A stretch of DNA of 64,000 nt from Comamonadaceae bacterium UBA4962 (GTDB taxonomy: Bacteria; Pseudomonadota; Gammaproteobacteria; Burkholderiales; Burkholderiaceae_C): positions 5,604-69,603 of the forward strand of contig DHAE01000014.1 of assembly GCA_002397315.1 (NCBI GenBank). The letters are read 5' to 3'. Below, in pieces: positions 47,517-56,235 of this stretch. Positions within the stretch are counted from its first letter, which is position 1. Each line of letters starts with the position of its first letter. The translations under genes and the position numbers were made by a program. Below the pieces are notes generated by a model that ran no database searches, was not told the origin of the DNA, and saw only the letters and a list, made by a program, of their open reading frames with translations.

Positions 47517-49250
47517 TCAGGCGGTGGCGCGCTCGGCCAGGCCCAGCTGCTCTTTCATCGCGTCGCGGATCTTGAATTTCTGGATCTTGCCGGTCACCGT
47601 CATCGGGAACTCGGCGACGAAGCGGATGTAGCGCGGCACCTTGTAGTGCGCGATCTGGCCCTGGCAGAACGCGCGGATGCCGTCCTCGGTCGGCTGCTCG
47701 CCGGGCTTGGCGACGATCCACGCGCACAGCTCCTCGCCGTACTTCTCGTCGGGCACGCCCACCACCTGCACGTCCTGCACCTGCGGGTGGCGGTAGAGGA
47801 ACTCCTCGATCTCGCGCGGGTAGATGTTCTCGCCGCCGCGGATCACCATGTCCTTGATGCGGCCGACGATGTTCACGTAGCCCTCGGCATCCATCGTGGC
47901 GAGGTCGCCCGTGTGCATCCAGCCCTCGGCGTCGATCGCCTCGCGCGTCTTCTCCGGATCGCCCCAGTAACCGTGCATCACCGAATAGCCGCGCGTGCAG
48001 AGCTCGCCCGAGCGGCCGCGCGGCACGGGCTCGCCGGATTCCGGATCGATCACCTTCACCTCCAGATGCGGCTGCACCTGACCCACGGTGGACACGCGCT
48101 TGTCCAGCGGCGTGTCCGTGCTGCTCTGGCAGCTCACGGGGCTGGTTTCGGTCATGCCGTAGGCGATGGTGATCTGCTCCAGGTGCATGTCGCTCACCAC
48201 GCGCTTCATCACCTCGATCGGGCAGGGCGAGCCCGCCATGATCCCGGTGCGCAGCGTGGAGAGATCGAACTCGGCGAAGCGCGGATGCTGCAGCTCGGCG
48301 ATGAACATGGTCGGCACGCCGTGCAGGCCCGTGCACTGCTCCGCCTGCACCGCTTCCAGCACGGCCAGCGGATCGAAGCCGTCGCTCGGGTAGACGATGG
48401 TGCTGCCGTGCGTCACGCAGGCGAGGTTGCCGAGCACCATGCCGAAGCAGTGGTAGAGCGGCACGGGAATGCAGAGCCGGTCTTCCGGCGTGAGCCGCAT
48501 GCACTCGCCGATGAAGAAGCCGTTGTTGAGGATGTTGCGGTGCGTGAGCGTCGCGCCCTTCGGGAAGCCCGTCGTGCCGCTCGTGAACTGGATGTTGATC
48601 GGCTCGTTGGCATCCAGCGTGGCGGCCACGGCGTCGATGCGCGCGTCCTGTTCGTCGCCCCGCGCGATCAGCTCCGAGAAGCGCAGCATCCCCGGCTCCT
48701 CGGTGCCCTCCTGGCCCGGTGCATCGATCCACACCACGGTGCGCAGGTGCGGCAGGCGGCGCGCGGCCAGCCGGCCCGGTGGCTGCGAGGCCCACTCGGG
48801 CGCCAGTTCGCGCAGCATGCCCAGGTAGTCGCTGGTCTTGAAGCGCGACATGGCCACCAGCGCCTTGCAGCCCACCTTGTTGAGCGCGTACTCCACCTCG
48901 GCCGTGCGGTAGGCCGGGTTGATGTTGACGAGGACCAGGCCCACCTCCGCGGTGGCGAACTGCATCAGCACCCACTCGGCATTGTTGTGCGACCAGATGC
49001 CGACCCGGTCGCCCTTCTGCAGGCCCAGGCCCAGCAGCGCGCTGGCGAGGCGGCGCGACGCCGCATGCAGTTCGGCATAGGTGTAGCGCAGCCCCTGGTG
49101 ACGGCTCACGAGGGCCTCCCGCCCGGGCTGGCGCGCGGCCATGTCCGCGAAGAAGGCGCCCAGGGTCTGCTCGATGAGGGGCACGTCGGTGGCGCCCTTC
49201 GCATGGCTGACGGCGGACGGCATCTGGGACGGGTCGGACGGCTGTGTCAC
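47517..49250 (-). CDS. AMP-forming fatty acyl-CoA synthetase (AtuH/FadD-like), 577 aa
   Basis: Activates a carboxylic acid to its CoA thioester through an acyl-adenylate. The P-loop is INIQFTSGTTGFPKGATLTH, the A5 motif is ITIAYGMTETSPVS, the A7/A8 region is GWMHTGDLATMDAEGYVNIVGRIKDMVIRGGENI in part, and the C-terminal catalytic lysine lies in PMTVTGKIQKFKIRD. The start is GTG at 49250, preceded by AAGGAG; a longer open frame upstream overlaps the divergent AraC gene. It heads the leucine block and could feed in free isovalerate or a related acid from outside the amino-acid route. Confidence 0.92.
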   Translation of the reverse strand: MTQPSDPSQMPSAVSHAKGATDVPLIEQTLGAFFADMAARQPGREALVSRHQGLRYTYAELHAASRRLASALLGLGLQKGDRVGIWSHNNAEWVLMQFATAEVGLVLVNINPAYRTAEVEYALNKVGCKALVAMSRFKTSDYLGMLRELAPEWASQPPGRLAARRLPHLRTVVWIDAPGQEGTEEPGMLRFSELIARGDEQDARIDAVAATLDANEPINIQFTSGTTGFPKGATLTHRNILNNGFFIGECMRLTPEDRLCIPVPLYHCFGMVLGNLACVTHGSTIVYPSDGFDPLAVLEAVQAEQCTGLHGVPTMFIAELQHPRFAEFDLSTLRTGIMAGSPCPIEVMKRVVSDMHLEQITIAYGMTETSPVSCQSSTDTPLDKRVSTVGQVQPHLEVKVIDPESGEPVPRGRSGELCTRGYSVMHGYWGDPEKTREAIDAEGWMHTGDLATMDAEGYVNIVGRIKDMVIRGGENIYPREIEEFLYRHPQVQDVQVVGVPDEKYGEELCAWIVAKPGEQPTEDGIRAFCQGQIAHYKVPRYIRFVAEFPMTVTGKIQKFKIRDAMKEQLGLAERATA

Positions 49251-49418
49251 GGTGTTTGTCTCCTTGGGGCAGGCAGTCTCTGGCGGACGCGCAGCGGCCA
49301 CCCTGGGGCGGCGGGCGTGCCGGTCGATGGCCACAGCATACGCCGCCATGCGTTGACAGAGGCCACGGATCGGGTCACGCAGGTTGCAAATCGTGCCACA
49401 CGCCTTCACACTCGCCGC

Positions 49419-50480
49419 ATGCCGCGCCTGCCGATCTTTCCCGCCGACGCCACCCCGCCACCGGCCCCGGGCCCCGTGGCCGCCACGCCCATGGCCTTCG
49501 TCCAGGCCATCCTGCAGGCGTATGCGCAGCGCGGCATGAACCCCGCCCAGGCCCTGGCCGCGGCACAAATCCCGCCAGAGAGCGTGCAGAGCCTCCGGGC
49601 GCGCATCACGGCCCTGCAGATGGAAGCCCTGTCCGCGGCCGCGATGCGCGAACTCGACGACGAGGCCCTGGGCTGGTTCACCCGCCGCCTGCCCTGGGGC
49701 AGCTACGGCATGCTGGCGCGCGCGTCGATCAGCGCCCCCACGCTGGGCCTCGCGCTGCGGCGCTGGTGCCGGCACCATGCGCTGCTCGCGGACGACATCG
49801 GCCTGCACCTGGACACGGACGGCCACACCGCCACGCTCGCGTTCGCCGAGCACCGCGACCTGGGCCTGCTGCGCGAGTTCTGCACCGTCTCCGTGCTGCG
49901 CAACGCGCTCGGCCTCGCCTGCTGGTTCATCGACTCGCGGCTGCCGCTGCTGGATGCCGCCTTCCCGTTCGCGGCGCCGCCCCACGCCGAGGTCTATCCA
50001 CTGCTCTTCGGCGTGCCCCCGCGATTCGACGCGCCGCAGGCCGTGCTGCGATTCGACGCCCGCTACCTGGACCTGCCGCTGCAGCGCGACGAAGCGGCGC
50101 TGAACCAGATGCTGCAGCGGGCCCTGCTGCTCACCGTACGCCAGTACCGGCGCGACCGCCTGCTGGTGCAGCGCGTGCGCCAGGCCCTGGCCCATGCGCC
50201 CGAGCTTTCCCACAGCGCCGAGACGCTCGCGGCGCAACTGCACGTGTCCCCCCGCACGCTGCACCGGCAGCTCCGCGAAGAAGGCGCCTCGCTGCAGGCG
50301 CTCAAGGACGAAGCGCGCCAGCAGCGCGCCCGGGATCTGCTGCAGCGCACCGACCGCCCCATCAAGGCCGTGGCGCAGGCCGCAGGCTTCGCCAGCGAAA
50401 AAAGCTTCATGCGCGCATTCCGGCAATGGACGGGCCTCTCGCCCGCCGCCTACCGGCAGCGCCAGCGCGCCGCGGTGTGA
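49419..50480 (+). CDS. AraC-family regulator with Arabinose_bd-type N-terminal domain, 353 aa
   Basis: The N-terminal 220 residues match the domain found in OruR/ArgR-like AraC proteins (FVQAILQAYAQRGMNPAQAL, then GMLARASISAPTLGLALRRWCRHH and PFAAPPHAEVYPLLFG). The C-terminal HTH is complete: SAETLAAQLHVSPRTLHRQLREEG and AVAQAAGFASEKSFMRAFRQWTGLSP. The start at 49419 is the first plausible ATG; the open frame upstream overlaps the synthetase gene. It is divergent from the acyl-CoA synthetase/mcc operon with 168 bp between the starts, so that operon is the likely target. Confidence 0.9.
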   Translation: MPRLPIFPADATPPPAPGPVAATPMAFVQAILQAYAQRGMNPAQALAAAQIPPESVQSLRARITALQMEALSAAAMRELDDEALGWFTRRLPWGSYGMLARASISAPTLGLALRRWCRHHALLADDIGLHLDTDGHTATLAFAEHRDLGLLREFCTVSVLRNALGLACWFIDSRLPLLDAAFPFAAPPHAEVYPLLFGVPPRFDAPQAVLRFDARYLDLPLQRDEAALNQMLQRALLLTVRQYRRDRLLVQRVRQALAHAPELSHSAETLAAQLHVSPRTLHRQLREEGASLQALKDEARQQRARDLLQRTDRPIKAVAQAAGFASEKSFMRAFRQWTGLSPAAYRQRQRAAV

Positions 50481-50487
50481 TCGCCGC

Positions 50488-51207
50488 TCAGGCCGCGCCG
50501 AGCAGCGCCGGCAACTCGCCCATCGCACCGATCACGACCGCGGCCCCGGCCGCGCGCAGCGCCTCGGCGGGATCGTGCCCCCAGGCCATGGGGCTGTAGC
50601 CCACCACCGTGGCCCCCGCGGCCACGCCCGCGGTCACGCCCGTCACCGTGTCTTCCACCACCAGGCACTGCCCGGGCGGCACGCCGAGCGCCGCGGCGGC
50701 GGCGAGGTAGACGTCCGGCGCGGGCTTGGTGCGCGGCATCTCGTGCCCGCTGAAGACGCGGCCTTCGAAATACGGCATCAGGCCGGCCTTGGCCAGCTGC
50801 AGTTCCACCTTGTACCGGTCGGCGCCCGAGGCGCAGGCGATGCGCCCCGCCATGCGCCGGTGCGCGGCCTCCACGGCCTGCAGCGCGCCGGCGATCGGCT
50901 CCAGCTCCGCGGCCAGCGCGGCGTTGCGGCGCTCGTAGAACTCCGCCATCCAGGCATCCGTGAGCGGTGCACCCGTGTGCGCCTCGATGCGCGCCGCCTC
51001 GCTGCGCACGGCCTTGCCGATGAAGATGCGCATGCATTCCTCCAGCGTGAGCTTCCAGCCCGAGGCCTCCAGCATGGCGCGCAGCACGCGGTGCGTGATG
51101 GGCTCGCTGTCCACCAGCACGCCGTCGCAGTCGAACAGCACGGCATCGAAAGAAGGCAGCGCCACGGCGGGCGTGTCTGTGGTGGCGGGCAGGGCAATGG
51201 AAGGCAT
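50488..51207 (-). CDS. HAD-family phosphatase (phosphoglycolate/beta-phosphoglucomutase-like), 239 aa
   Basis: A HAD hydrolase with a C1 cap domain. Motif I is VLFDCDGVLVDSEPITH (nucleophile Asp and the second acid), motif II is IACASGADRYKVELQL, motif III is MPRTKPAPDVYLAAAAALG and motif IV is CLVVEDTVTGVTAGVAAG. DSEP is typical of the phosphoglucomutase-like group, acting on small sugar phosphates. The ATG at 51207 was chosen; a TTG at 51246 would extend it into the hairpin upstream. Its stop lies 8 bp after the stop of the convergent AraC gene. Confidence 0.88.
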   Translation of the reverse strand: MPSIALPATTDTPAVALPSFDAVLFDCDGVLVDSEPITHRVLRAMLEASGWKLTLEECMRIFIGKAVRSEAARIEAHTGAPLTDAWMAEFYERRNAALAAELEPIAGALQAVEAAHRRMAGRIACASGADRYKVELQLAKAGLMPYFEGRVFSGHEMPRTKPAPDVYLAAAAALGVPPGQCLVVEDTVTGVTAGVAAGATVVGYSPMAWGHDPAEALRAAGAAVVIGAMGELPALLGAA

Positions 51208-51664
51208 GGAGGGACGATCGTGGACGAAGGGCAGGCGCAGCGGCAAAAAAAGAGCGGCGTCCGGGGGAACGCCGCGAAAGCACGCTCGAATCTACCGCAT
51301 GCGGGATGCCCGCCCTGCAGGCCGGCGAGGCCGCGCGTGGCCCGGACGCCGGGGCACCCGGCACGGCCTGCCGAAACAACGGCCCCCGCCCCGGGGGATC
51401 GGTGCATTGTCCCCGCGTGCCACGGCAGCCCCCACCCCACCACGGTGGGTATTTTGTTACCGCGACCGCGGCACAAGTCGCGTACGCTTACCGTATTGCC
51501 GAGCTGCTGCCAGACCGGCCCGCATGCCGCCGGCCGATACCGATGCCCCCGTTCGCCGTCCGTCGGACGTATACGGCCTACGGCGCGATGCGCTCCTTCA
51601 CGCGCCATCGGTGCCGAGGTGCGTGGGCGGGCAACCCGGCCCCTTCTTCCCGACGAAAGTGTCC
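51208..51664. other. Gene-free divergent region between the HAD and NarL-type genes
   Basis: About 457 bp without a convincing gene. It holds the hairpin at 51245-51275 and an AT-richer segment around 51440-51510 (for example TATTTTGTTACCG at about 51449) that could carry promoters for the response regulator. In-frame starts for that regulator occur throughout, so part of this stretch may be its 5' end. Confidence 0.5.
51245..51275 (-). terminator. Terminator-like hairpin just upstream of the HAD gene
   Basis: GCGGCGT (51254-51260) pairs with ACGCCGC (51269-51275) and is followed on the minus strand by TC and seven T residues. It precedes its own strand's HAD gene start by 38 bp, and no minus-strand gene lies just upstream, so it may act as a leader attenuator or stop stray transcription. 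Confidence 0.6.
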
Positions 51665-52360
51665 GTGCCCTTCACCATTGGTTCCCCTCCGCCGTCTGCC
51701 GCCCCCTACGGCCTCGTGGTCGACGACCATCCGCTGGTCGCGCAGGGCATGGCCGAATTCCTCCGGCTGCATCCGGGACTTGGCACAGCGCACCACGCCA
51801 TCGGCATGGCGGAAGCCCTGCGCCTGGTGGCACGGCATGGCCCGCCCGCGGTGGCCCTGGTCGATTTCTGGCTCGCCGACGGGGCCACGGCACCCTTCGT
51901 CCACAACCTGCTCGCCATGGCGCCGCAGGCGCGCATCCTCATCGTGAGCGGCGACCACCACCCCGCCATCGCCCTCAAGGCCCGCAAGAGCGGCGCCCAC
52001 GGTTTCGTCCACAAGCAGGAAACACCGGACACCTTCGCCGCCGCCGTGACGGCCGTGCTCGGCGGCGCACTGTGGTTCGGCCCCGATGCGCCCGATGCCG
52101 CGGGCCCGCTGGCCTCCGGCGCGGCCGCGCTCGCGCGCGAGGTGCACCTGAGCCCGGCCGACCTCGGCCTCACGCCGCGGCAGGGCCAGATCCTCGCGAT
52201 GGTGCTGGAGGGGCACCCGAACAAACCCATCGCGAGTGCGCTGCACGTTTCGGAACATACGGTGAAGGAGCACATCACCGCCATCCTGCAGAAACTCGGC
52301 GCCCGCAACCGCGTGGAGGCGATCGCCAAACTCCGCGGCGTGCGGATCGAGGCCGGCTGA
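51665..52360 (+). CDS. NarL/FixJ-family response regulator, about 231 aa
   Basis: A two-component output protein. The receiver has the acidic pair GLVVDDHPLVAQGMAEFL and phosphoacceptor in VALVDFWLADG; a C-terminal LuxR-type helix-turn-helix is shown by LTPRQGQILAMVLEGHPNKPIASALHVSEHTVKEHITAILQKL (given as part of the conserved region). The start is uncertain: GTG at 51665 or 51659 gives a receiver of normal length, whereas upstream ATGs add unconserved residues. It is convergent with a hybrid histidine kinase whose stop is 51 bp away, and these two are likely partners. Confidence 0.85.
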   Translation: MPFTIGSPPPSAAPYGLVVDDHPLVAQGMAEFLRLHPGLGTAHHAIGMAEALRLVARHGPPAVALVDFWLADGATAPFVHNLLAMAPQARILIVSGDHHPAIALKARKSGAHGFVHKQETPDTFAAAVTAVLGGALWFGPDAPDAAGPLASGAAALAREVHLSPADLGLTPRQGQILAMVLEGHPNKPIASALHVSEHTVKEHITAILQKLGARNRVEAIAKLRGVRIEAG

Positions 52361-52411
52361 GCCGGCCGAGTCGCCGGGCTGCACGGGCGCATCCGCCCCT
52401 GCACGGCCCCG

Positions 52412-54250
52412 TCAGGCACGCCCTGTGAGCCAACGCGCCAGCACGGCATGCAGCGCTTCGGGTTCCAGCGGCTTGGCGAACACGAGATAGCCGTCTTCCT
52501 CCGCCTGCGCCAGGGCCGCAGAACCATGTTCCCCGCTGACGAGCGCGCCATTCGCCGCCGGGCAACGCTCCAGCAGATGCACCAGCACCGCGAATCCGCT
52601 CTCGCCGCCTCCCAGGCGCTGGTCGCACAGCACCACGTCCGGCGTCCAGTTCGCCGTGACCTGGGCCTGGGCCGCCTCTCCCGTCTCCGCCAGCCGCACC
52701 TGAAGTCCCCAGGACTGCAGCAGCTCCGACAGGGCTCGGGCCACCTGCGGGTCGTCCTCGACCACGAGGCACCGGCCGGAGAGCGACGCCAGCCGCTGCT
52801 GCCAGGGCGCGCGCGGGATCACGGCCAGCTCTCTGTGCGCGCCCGGCGCACCGGCGCCCGTTCCCGCAGCATCCAGCGAAAGCCAGAAGCACGATCCCCG
52901 TCCCGGCGTGGAATCGAACCCGTAGTCCGCGCCGATCAGCCGCGCCGAGCGCGCCACCACCGAGAGCCCGAGCCCGTGCCCGGACACCTCCTGCGTCCAC
53001 CGCGCCTCGCCCCGGTAGAAGGGTGCATAGATGCGGTGCCGGTCTTCCCGCGGCACGCCCGCCCCGGTGTCCCGGACCTCGATGCGCCAGCCACCTCGCC
53101 AGGCCCGCGCGCCGATCAGCACGCCTCCGGTACGCGTGTAGCGCAGCGCGTTCTGCACGAGGTTGAACACCATCTGCCGCAACAGGGTCGCGTCGGCACG
53201 AACGATGGCGGCGCGGCGGCGGGGCAGAAAAATTGTCAGCCGCAGGCCCCGGTGCCGCGCGTCCGGACCGAACACCGTGCCCACGTCGCCGAACACCTCG
53301 GCCAGCGGCACGTCCTCCAGCGTGACCGCATAGGTGCCCGACTCCAGCCGCGAAAGATCCAGCAGGGCGTTGAACAGAAAGGTCAGCGAGCGGGCACAGT
53401 CCTGGATGCCCTCCAGCACCGGCGCCAGCCGCGCATCGCCGTTGCGCTGCTGCGCCGTCTCCACGAGCAGCCCCATCGCGTGCAGCGGCTGCCGCAGATC
53501 GTGGCTGGCCGTGGAGAGGAACCGGTTCTTCTCCTGCAGCGCACGCTCGGCCTCCTCCTTGGCCATCCGGTAGCGCTCCGCCATCTCCAGCCGCTGGCGC
53601 TCCATCTCCACCTGCTGCACGACGAAGCGCCGCGAGCCCCAGGCGTGCCGCAGCACCACGCCGCCATAAAGCACCGTCAATGGCAGCATGGCCTGCCATC
53701 GGTCCGGGAAATACCAGGCCGCGGCCAGCAGCGTGGGTCCGTAGATCGCCCCGAAGAACGGATAGAACACCCGGGGATGCGGCGCAAGGAACGTGGTGCC
53801 CACCGCCAGCACCGCACAGATGACGAGATACGCCAGCAGCCGGAACTCCAGCGGCGCGCCGTGCGTGAGCAGGATGGGCACGGCCCAGAACGCGCCGTCT
53901 CCCGCCGCCATCGCCTGGAACGTCCGCTCCCAGCGCGGCACCACCACGTCGTCGGGCAAGGCCGCGTCGCGGCGGAAACGCCGCAGCAAGTACAGCAGCA
54001 GGCCAATGAAGGCGAGAAAGCATCCCCACCACACCAGCATCTGCGTGGCCGATGCCCCGTTGCGCGCATACAGCCAGGTCAGCACGCCGGGAATCACCAG
54101 CGCGGGAATCTCCGAGGTACCGCCGCGCGACGCGAGCGAATCCAGCAACCGGCGGCGCACCGCCAGATCGAGTCCGTCGCCGGACGACTGCGCGTCGTCC
54201 GCGGGCACGGGGCGCCACGCGTCGGGATAGCGGCTGTCGGAAGCAGGCAT
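52412..54250 (-). CDS. Hybrid sensor histidine kinase with C-terminal receiver, 612 aa
   Basis: The N-terminal half is a membrane domain with about six helices (for example IPALVIPGVLTWLYA, MLVWWGCFLAFIGLLLYLL, LAYLVICAVLAVGTTFLA). A coiled helix (EMERQRLEMAERYRMAKEEAERA) leads to the kinase core with His250 in FLSTASHDLRQPLHAMG. The N box is FNLVQNALRYTRTGG; the G boxes are VRDTGAGVP and GHGLGLSVVAR. The C-terminal receiver has CLVVEDDPQVARAL, VVLCDQRLGGGESG and VFAKPLEPEAL. HDLRQPLHA is typical of kinases paired with NarL-type regulators, such as the one convergent with it. Confidence 0.93.
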   Translation of the reverse strand: MPASDSRYPDAWRPVPADDAQSSGDGLDLAVRRRLLDSLASRGGTSEIPALVIPGVLTWLYARNGASATQMLVWWGCFLAFIGLLLYLLRRFRRDAALPDDVVVPRWERTFQAMAAGDGAFWAVPILLTHGAPLEFRLLAYLVICAVLAVGTTFLAPHPRVFYPFFGAIYGPTLLAAAWYFPDRWQAMLPLTVLYGGVVLRHAWGSRRFVVQQVEMERQRLEMAERYRMAKEEAERALQEKNRFLSTASHDLRQPLHAMGLLVETAQQRNGDARLAPVLEGIQDCARSLTFLFNALLDLSRLESGTYAVTLEDVPLAEVFGDVGTVFGPDARHRGLRLTIFLPRRRAAIVRADATLLRQMVFNLVQNALRYTRTGGVLIGARAWRGGWRIEVRDTGAGVPREDRHRIYAPFYRGEARWTQEVSGHGLGLSVVARSARLIGADYGFDSTPGRGSCFWLSLDAAGTGAGAPGAHRELAVIPRAPWQQRLASLSGRCLVVEDDPQVARALSELLQSWGLQVRLAETGEAAQAQVTANWTPDVVLCDQRLGGGESGFAVLVHLLERCPAANGALVSGEHGSAALAQAEEDGYLVFAKPLEPEALHAVLARWLTGRA

Positions 54251-54283
54251 GGAGGGCCGGAGAGACGGGGATGGCGTGCGCTC

Positions 54284-54730
54284 TCAGCCGCGCGGGAACT
54301 CGCCGTCCACGTACACCCAGCGCCCGTCCTCGCGCACGAAACGGCTGCGCTCGTGCAGGCGGTGCGCACGTCCGCCGGCATCGCGCTGGCGGGCCACGAA
54401 CTCCACCTCGGCGCGGTCCGCGTCCAGGCGGCGATGCGCACGCACCTCCAGGCCGAGCCAGCGCACACCGGGCTCGAAGGCGATCGACGCGGGCCGATGC
54501 GCTTCGGCCCACGTGGCGCGCAGGTAATCCGCATCGCAGCGCACGAAGGCGGTGTAGCGCGATCGCATCAGGCTCTCGGCATCGGGCGCGGGCAAGGCGC
54601 CCCCATCGTCGATGTAGCGCCCGCAGCATGCGGCATACGGCAGCGGAGCGCGCTTGTCCGACAGCCGCCCGCAGGGGCAGGCGGGCGAGCGGGAAGAGGA
54701 AGGATCGGGCACGGCCATCGTCGTCGGCAT
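54284..54730 (-). CDS. YchJ-like SEC-C motif protein, 148 aa
   Basis: A small protein with an N-terminal cysteine-rich zinc motif (ACPCGRLSDKR...YAACCGRYI, the SEC-C pattern), followed by the YchJ/NTF2-like domain: AESLMRSRYTAFVRCDADYLRATW, WLGLEVRAHRRLDADRAEVEF and HERSRFVREDGRWVYVDG. The start may be the ATG at 54730 or the one at 54718. It lies 33 bp upstream of the kinase gene, in the same direction, but has no obvious link to it. The function is unknown. Confidence 0.85.
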   Translation of the reverse strand: MPTTMAVPDPSSSRSPACPCGRLSDKRAPLPYAACCGRYIDDGGALPAPDAESLMRSRYTAFVRCDADYLRATWAEAHRPASIAFEPGVRWLGLEVRAHRRLDADRAEVEFVARQRDAGGRAHRLHERSRFVREDGRWVYVDGEFPRG

Positions 54731-54827
54731 CGGAGCGGGCCTGCATTCTTGCAGATGCTCGGCAGGTGGCACACTCGCAGCCGTCGCGGCGCAGTGCCGT
54801 GCGCCTTTCTTTTCCCGGAGATCGACG

Positions 54828-55328
54828 ATGTGGACCCTGAGCGTGCCCTGGTGGGAATTCATCCTGCGCGGCGTGGTGGTGTATGCGTTCCTGCTGGTGT
54901 TCCTGCGCCTGACGGGCAAGCGCCAGACGGGCCAGTTCGCTCCGTTCGATCTCGTGCTGCTGCTGATCCTGTCGAACGCGGTACAGAACTCGATGAACGC
55001 CGGCGACAACTCCCTCATCGGCGGTCTCATCTCCGCAGCCACCCTCATCGCCTGCCACACGGTGCTCGCCCGGCTCACGTTCCGCTTCCCGCGACTGGAG
55101 CAACTGGTGGACGGCCGCCCGCAGACCCTGGTGCAGGACGGCCAGGTGGACCGGCTCCTGATGCAGCGCGAACTGCTCTCCACCGAGGACCTCGCCGCCG
55201 CCCTGCGCGCGGGCGGTTGCCTGCACCTGCATGAAGTGGAGCGCGCGACGATCGAGACCAACGGCCAGATCACCGTGGTGCTGCGTGATCGCGACAGCGC
55301 GGGTGGCGGAAGCACCGCCGACCGCTGA
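54828..55328 (+). CDS. DUF421 (YetF/YcaP-like) membrane protein, 166 aa
   Basis: Two or three N-terminal transmembrane helices (WWEFILRGVVVYAFLLVFLRL, FDLVLLLILSNAVQNSMN, LIGGLISAATLIACHTVLA) carry the family motif FLRLTGKRQTGQFAPFDLVLLL. The cytoplasmic DUF421 domain follows: LVDGRPQTLVQDGQVDRLLMQRELLSTEDLAAALR. The start at 54828 is preceded by GGAG; the longer open frame upstream overlaps the YchJ-like gene. The function is not established. PepE follows 130 bp downstream. Confidence 0.88.
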   Translation: MWTLSVPWWEFILRGVVVYAFLLVFLRLTGKRQTGQFAPFDLVLLLILSNAVQNSMNAGDNSLIGGLISAATLIACHTVLARLTFRFPRLEQLVDGRPQTLVQDGQVDRLLMQRELLSTEDLAAALRAGGCLHLHEVERATIETNGQITVVLRDRDSAGGGSTADR

Positions 55329-55458
55329 CGGCAGCCGCACGCCCCCGGCCTTTCGGCCTTTTCCACCCCGCTCCCCGCAGCCCGCCCGGGGCGCACGCGA
55401 TACTTCCACGCTGCGCGCAGCACGCCCGCCTTCTTTTCACTTCGTACCGTTTTCCGCC

Positions 55459-56172
55459 ATGAACCTCCTGCTCCTCAGCAACTCCAGCAGCGATGCCGGC
55501 TACTTGGCCCATGCCCGCGACTGGATCGACGACTGGTCCGCCGCCCAGGGCACGCCGGGCGACGCACTGTTCATGCCGTTCGCGGGTGTCTCGCGCGGCT
55601 GGGATGCCTATGCCGAACAGGTCGCGCAGGCCCTCGCCCCGCTCGGCCTCGCCGTGCGTTCCGCCCACCAGGCCGCGGACCCGGTGGCGGCCGCGGCCCA
55701 AGCGCGCTACATCGTGGTGGGCGGCGGCAACACCTTCGCACTGCTCGGCCACCTGCGGCGGCTCGGGCTGCTGGCGGCGATCGCGGAACGCGTGCGCTCG
55801 GGCGAGGCCTCGTACCTGGGCTGGAGCGCCGGCTCCAACGTGGCGTGCCCCACCCTCCGCACCACCAACGACATGCCGATCACCGACCCGGGCGGCTTCG
55901 ACGCCATGGGCCTCGTGCCGTTCCAGATCAACGCCCACTACACGGACGCGCATCCACCCGGCCACCGCGGCGAAACGCGCGAGGAACGGCTGCGTGAATT
56001 CGGCATCCTCAACCCCGAGACTCCGGTGGTGGGGCTTCCCGAAGGCACGGGCCTGCGTGTGCGTGGCCAGGCCATCACCGTACTGGGCAGCACCGCACCG
56101 GTGCGAATCTTCCTGGGCACCGGCGCGCCGCGCCAGCAGGGCCCCGGGCCGCTGGACGTGCCGACCGCCTGA
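55459..56172 (+). CDS. pepE: Dipeptidase E (alpha-aspartyl dipeptidase), 237 aa
   Basis: A serine peptidase of family S51 that hydrolyses Asp-X dipeptides in the cytoplasm. MNLLLLSNSSSDAGYLAHA is the typical N-terminus. GGGNTFALLGHLRRLGL is conserved; the nucleophile Ser123 is in YLGWSAGSNVACPT; other triad parts lie in TTNDMPITDPGGFDAMGLVPFQIN and HYTDAH. VVGLPEGTGLRV is also characteristic. The length matches E. coli PepE. Its stop is convergent with the acyl-CoA dehydrogenase gene (63 bp between). Confidence 0.94.
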   Translation: MNLLLLSNSSSDAGYLAHARDWIDDWSAAQGTPGDALFMPFAGVSRGWDAYAEQVAQALAPLGLAVRSAHQAADPVAAAAQARYIVVGGGNTFALLGHLRRLGLLAAIAERVRSGEASYLGWSAGSNVACPTLRTTNDMPITDPGGFDAMGLVPFQINAHYTDAHPPGHRGETREERLREFGILNPETPVVGLPEGTGLRVRGQAITVLGSTAPVRIFLGTGAPRQQGPGPLDVPTA

Positions 56173-56235
56173 ACGGGATGCGGCCATCCGCCCGCCGCCG
56201 CACCGGCACCTGCAGCGGCGGCGGCGTGAACCGCC

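Noticed and set aside
47130..49418. A possible large N-terminal extension of the AraC protein at 49419
   Set aside because: The extension is antisense to the acyl-CoA synthetase and reads as low-complexity shadow sequence.
52448..55234. A 928-codon plus-strand frame opposite the hybrid kinase
   Set aside because: The complementary strand encodes a textbook histidine kinase and YchJ-like protein; this frame has no motif.
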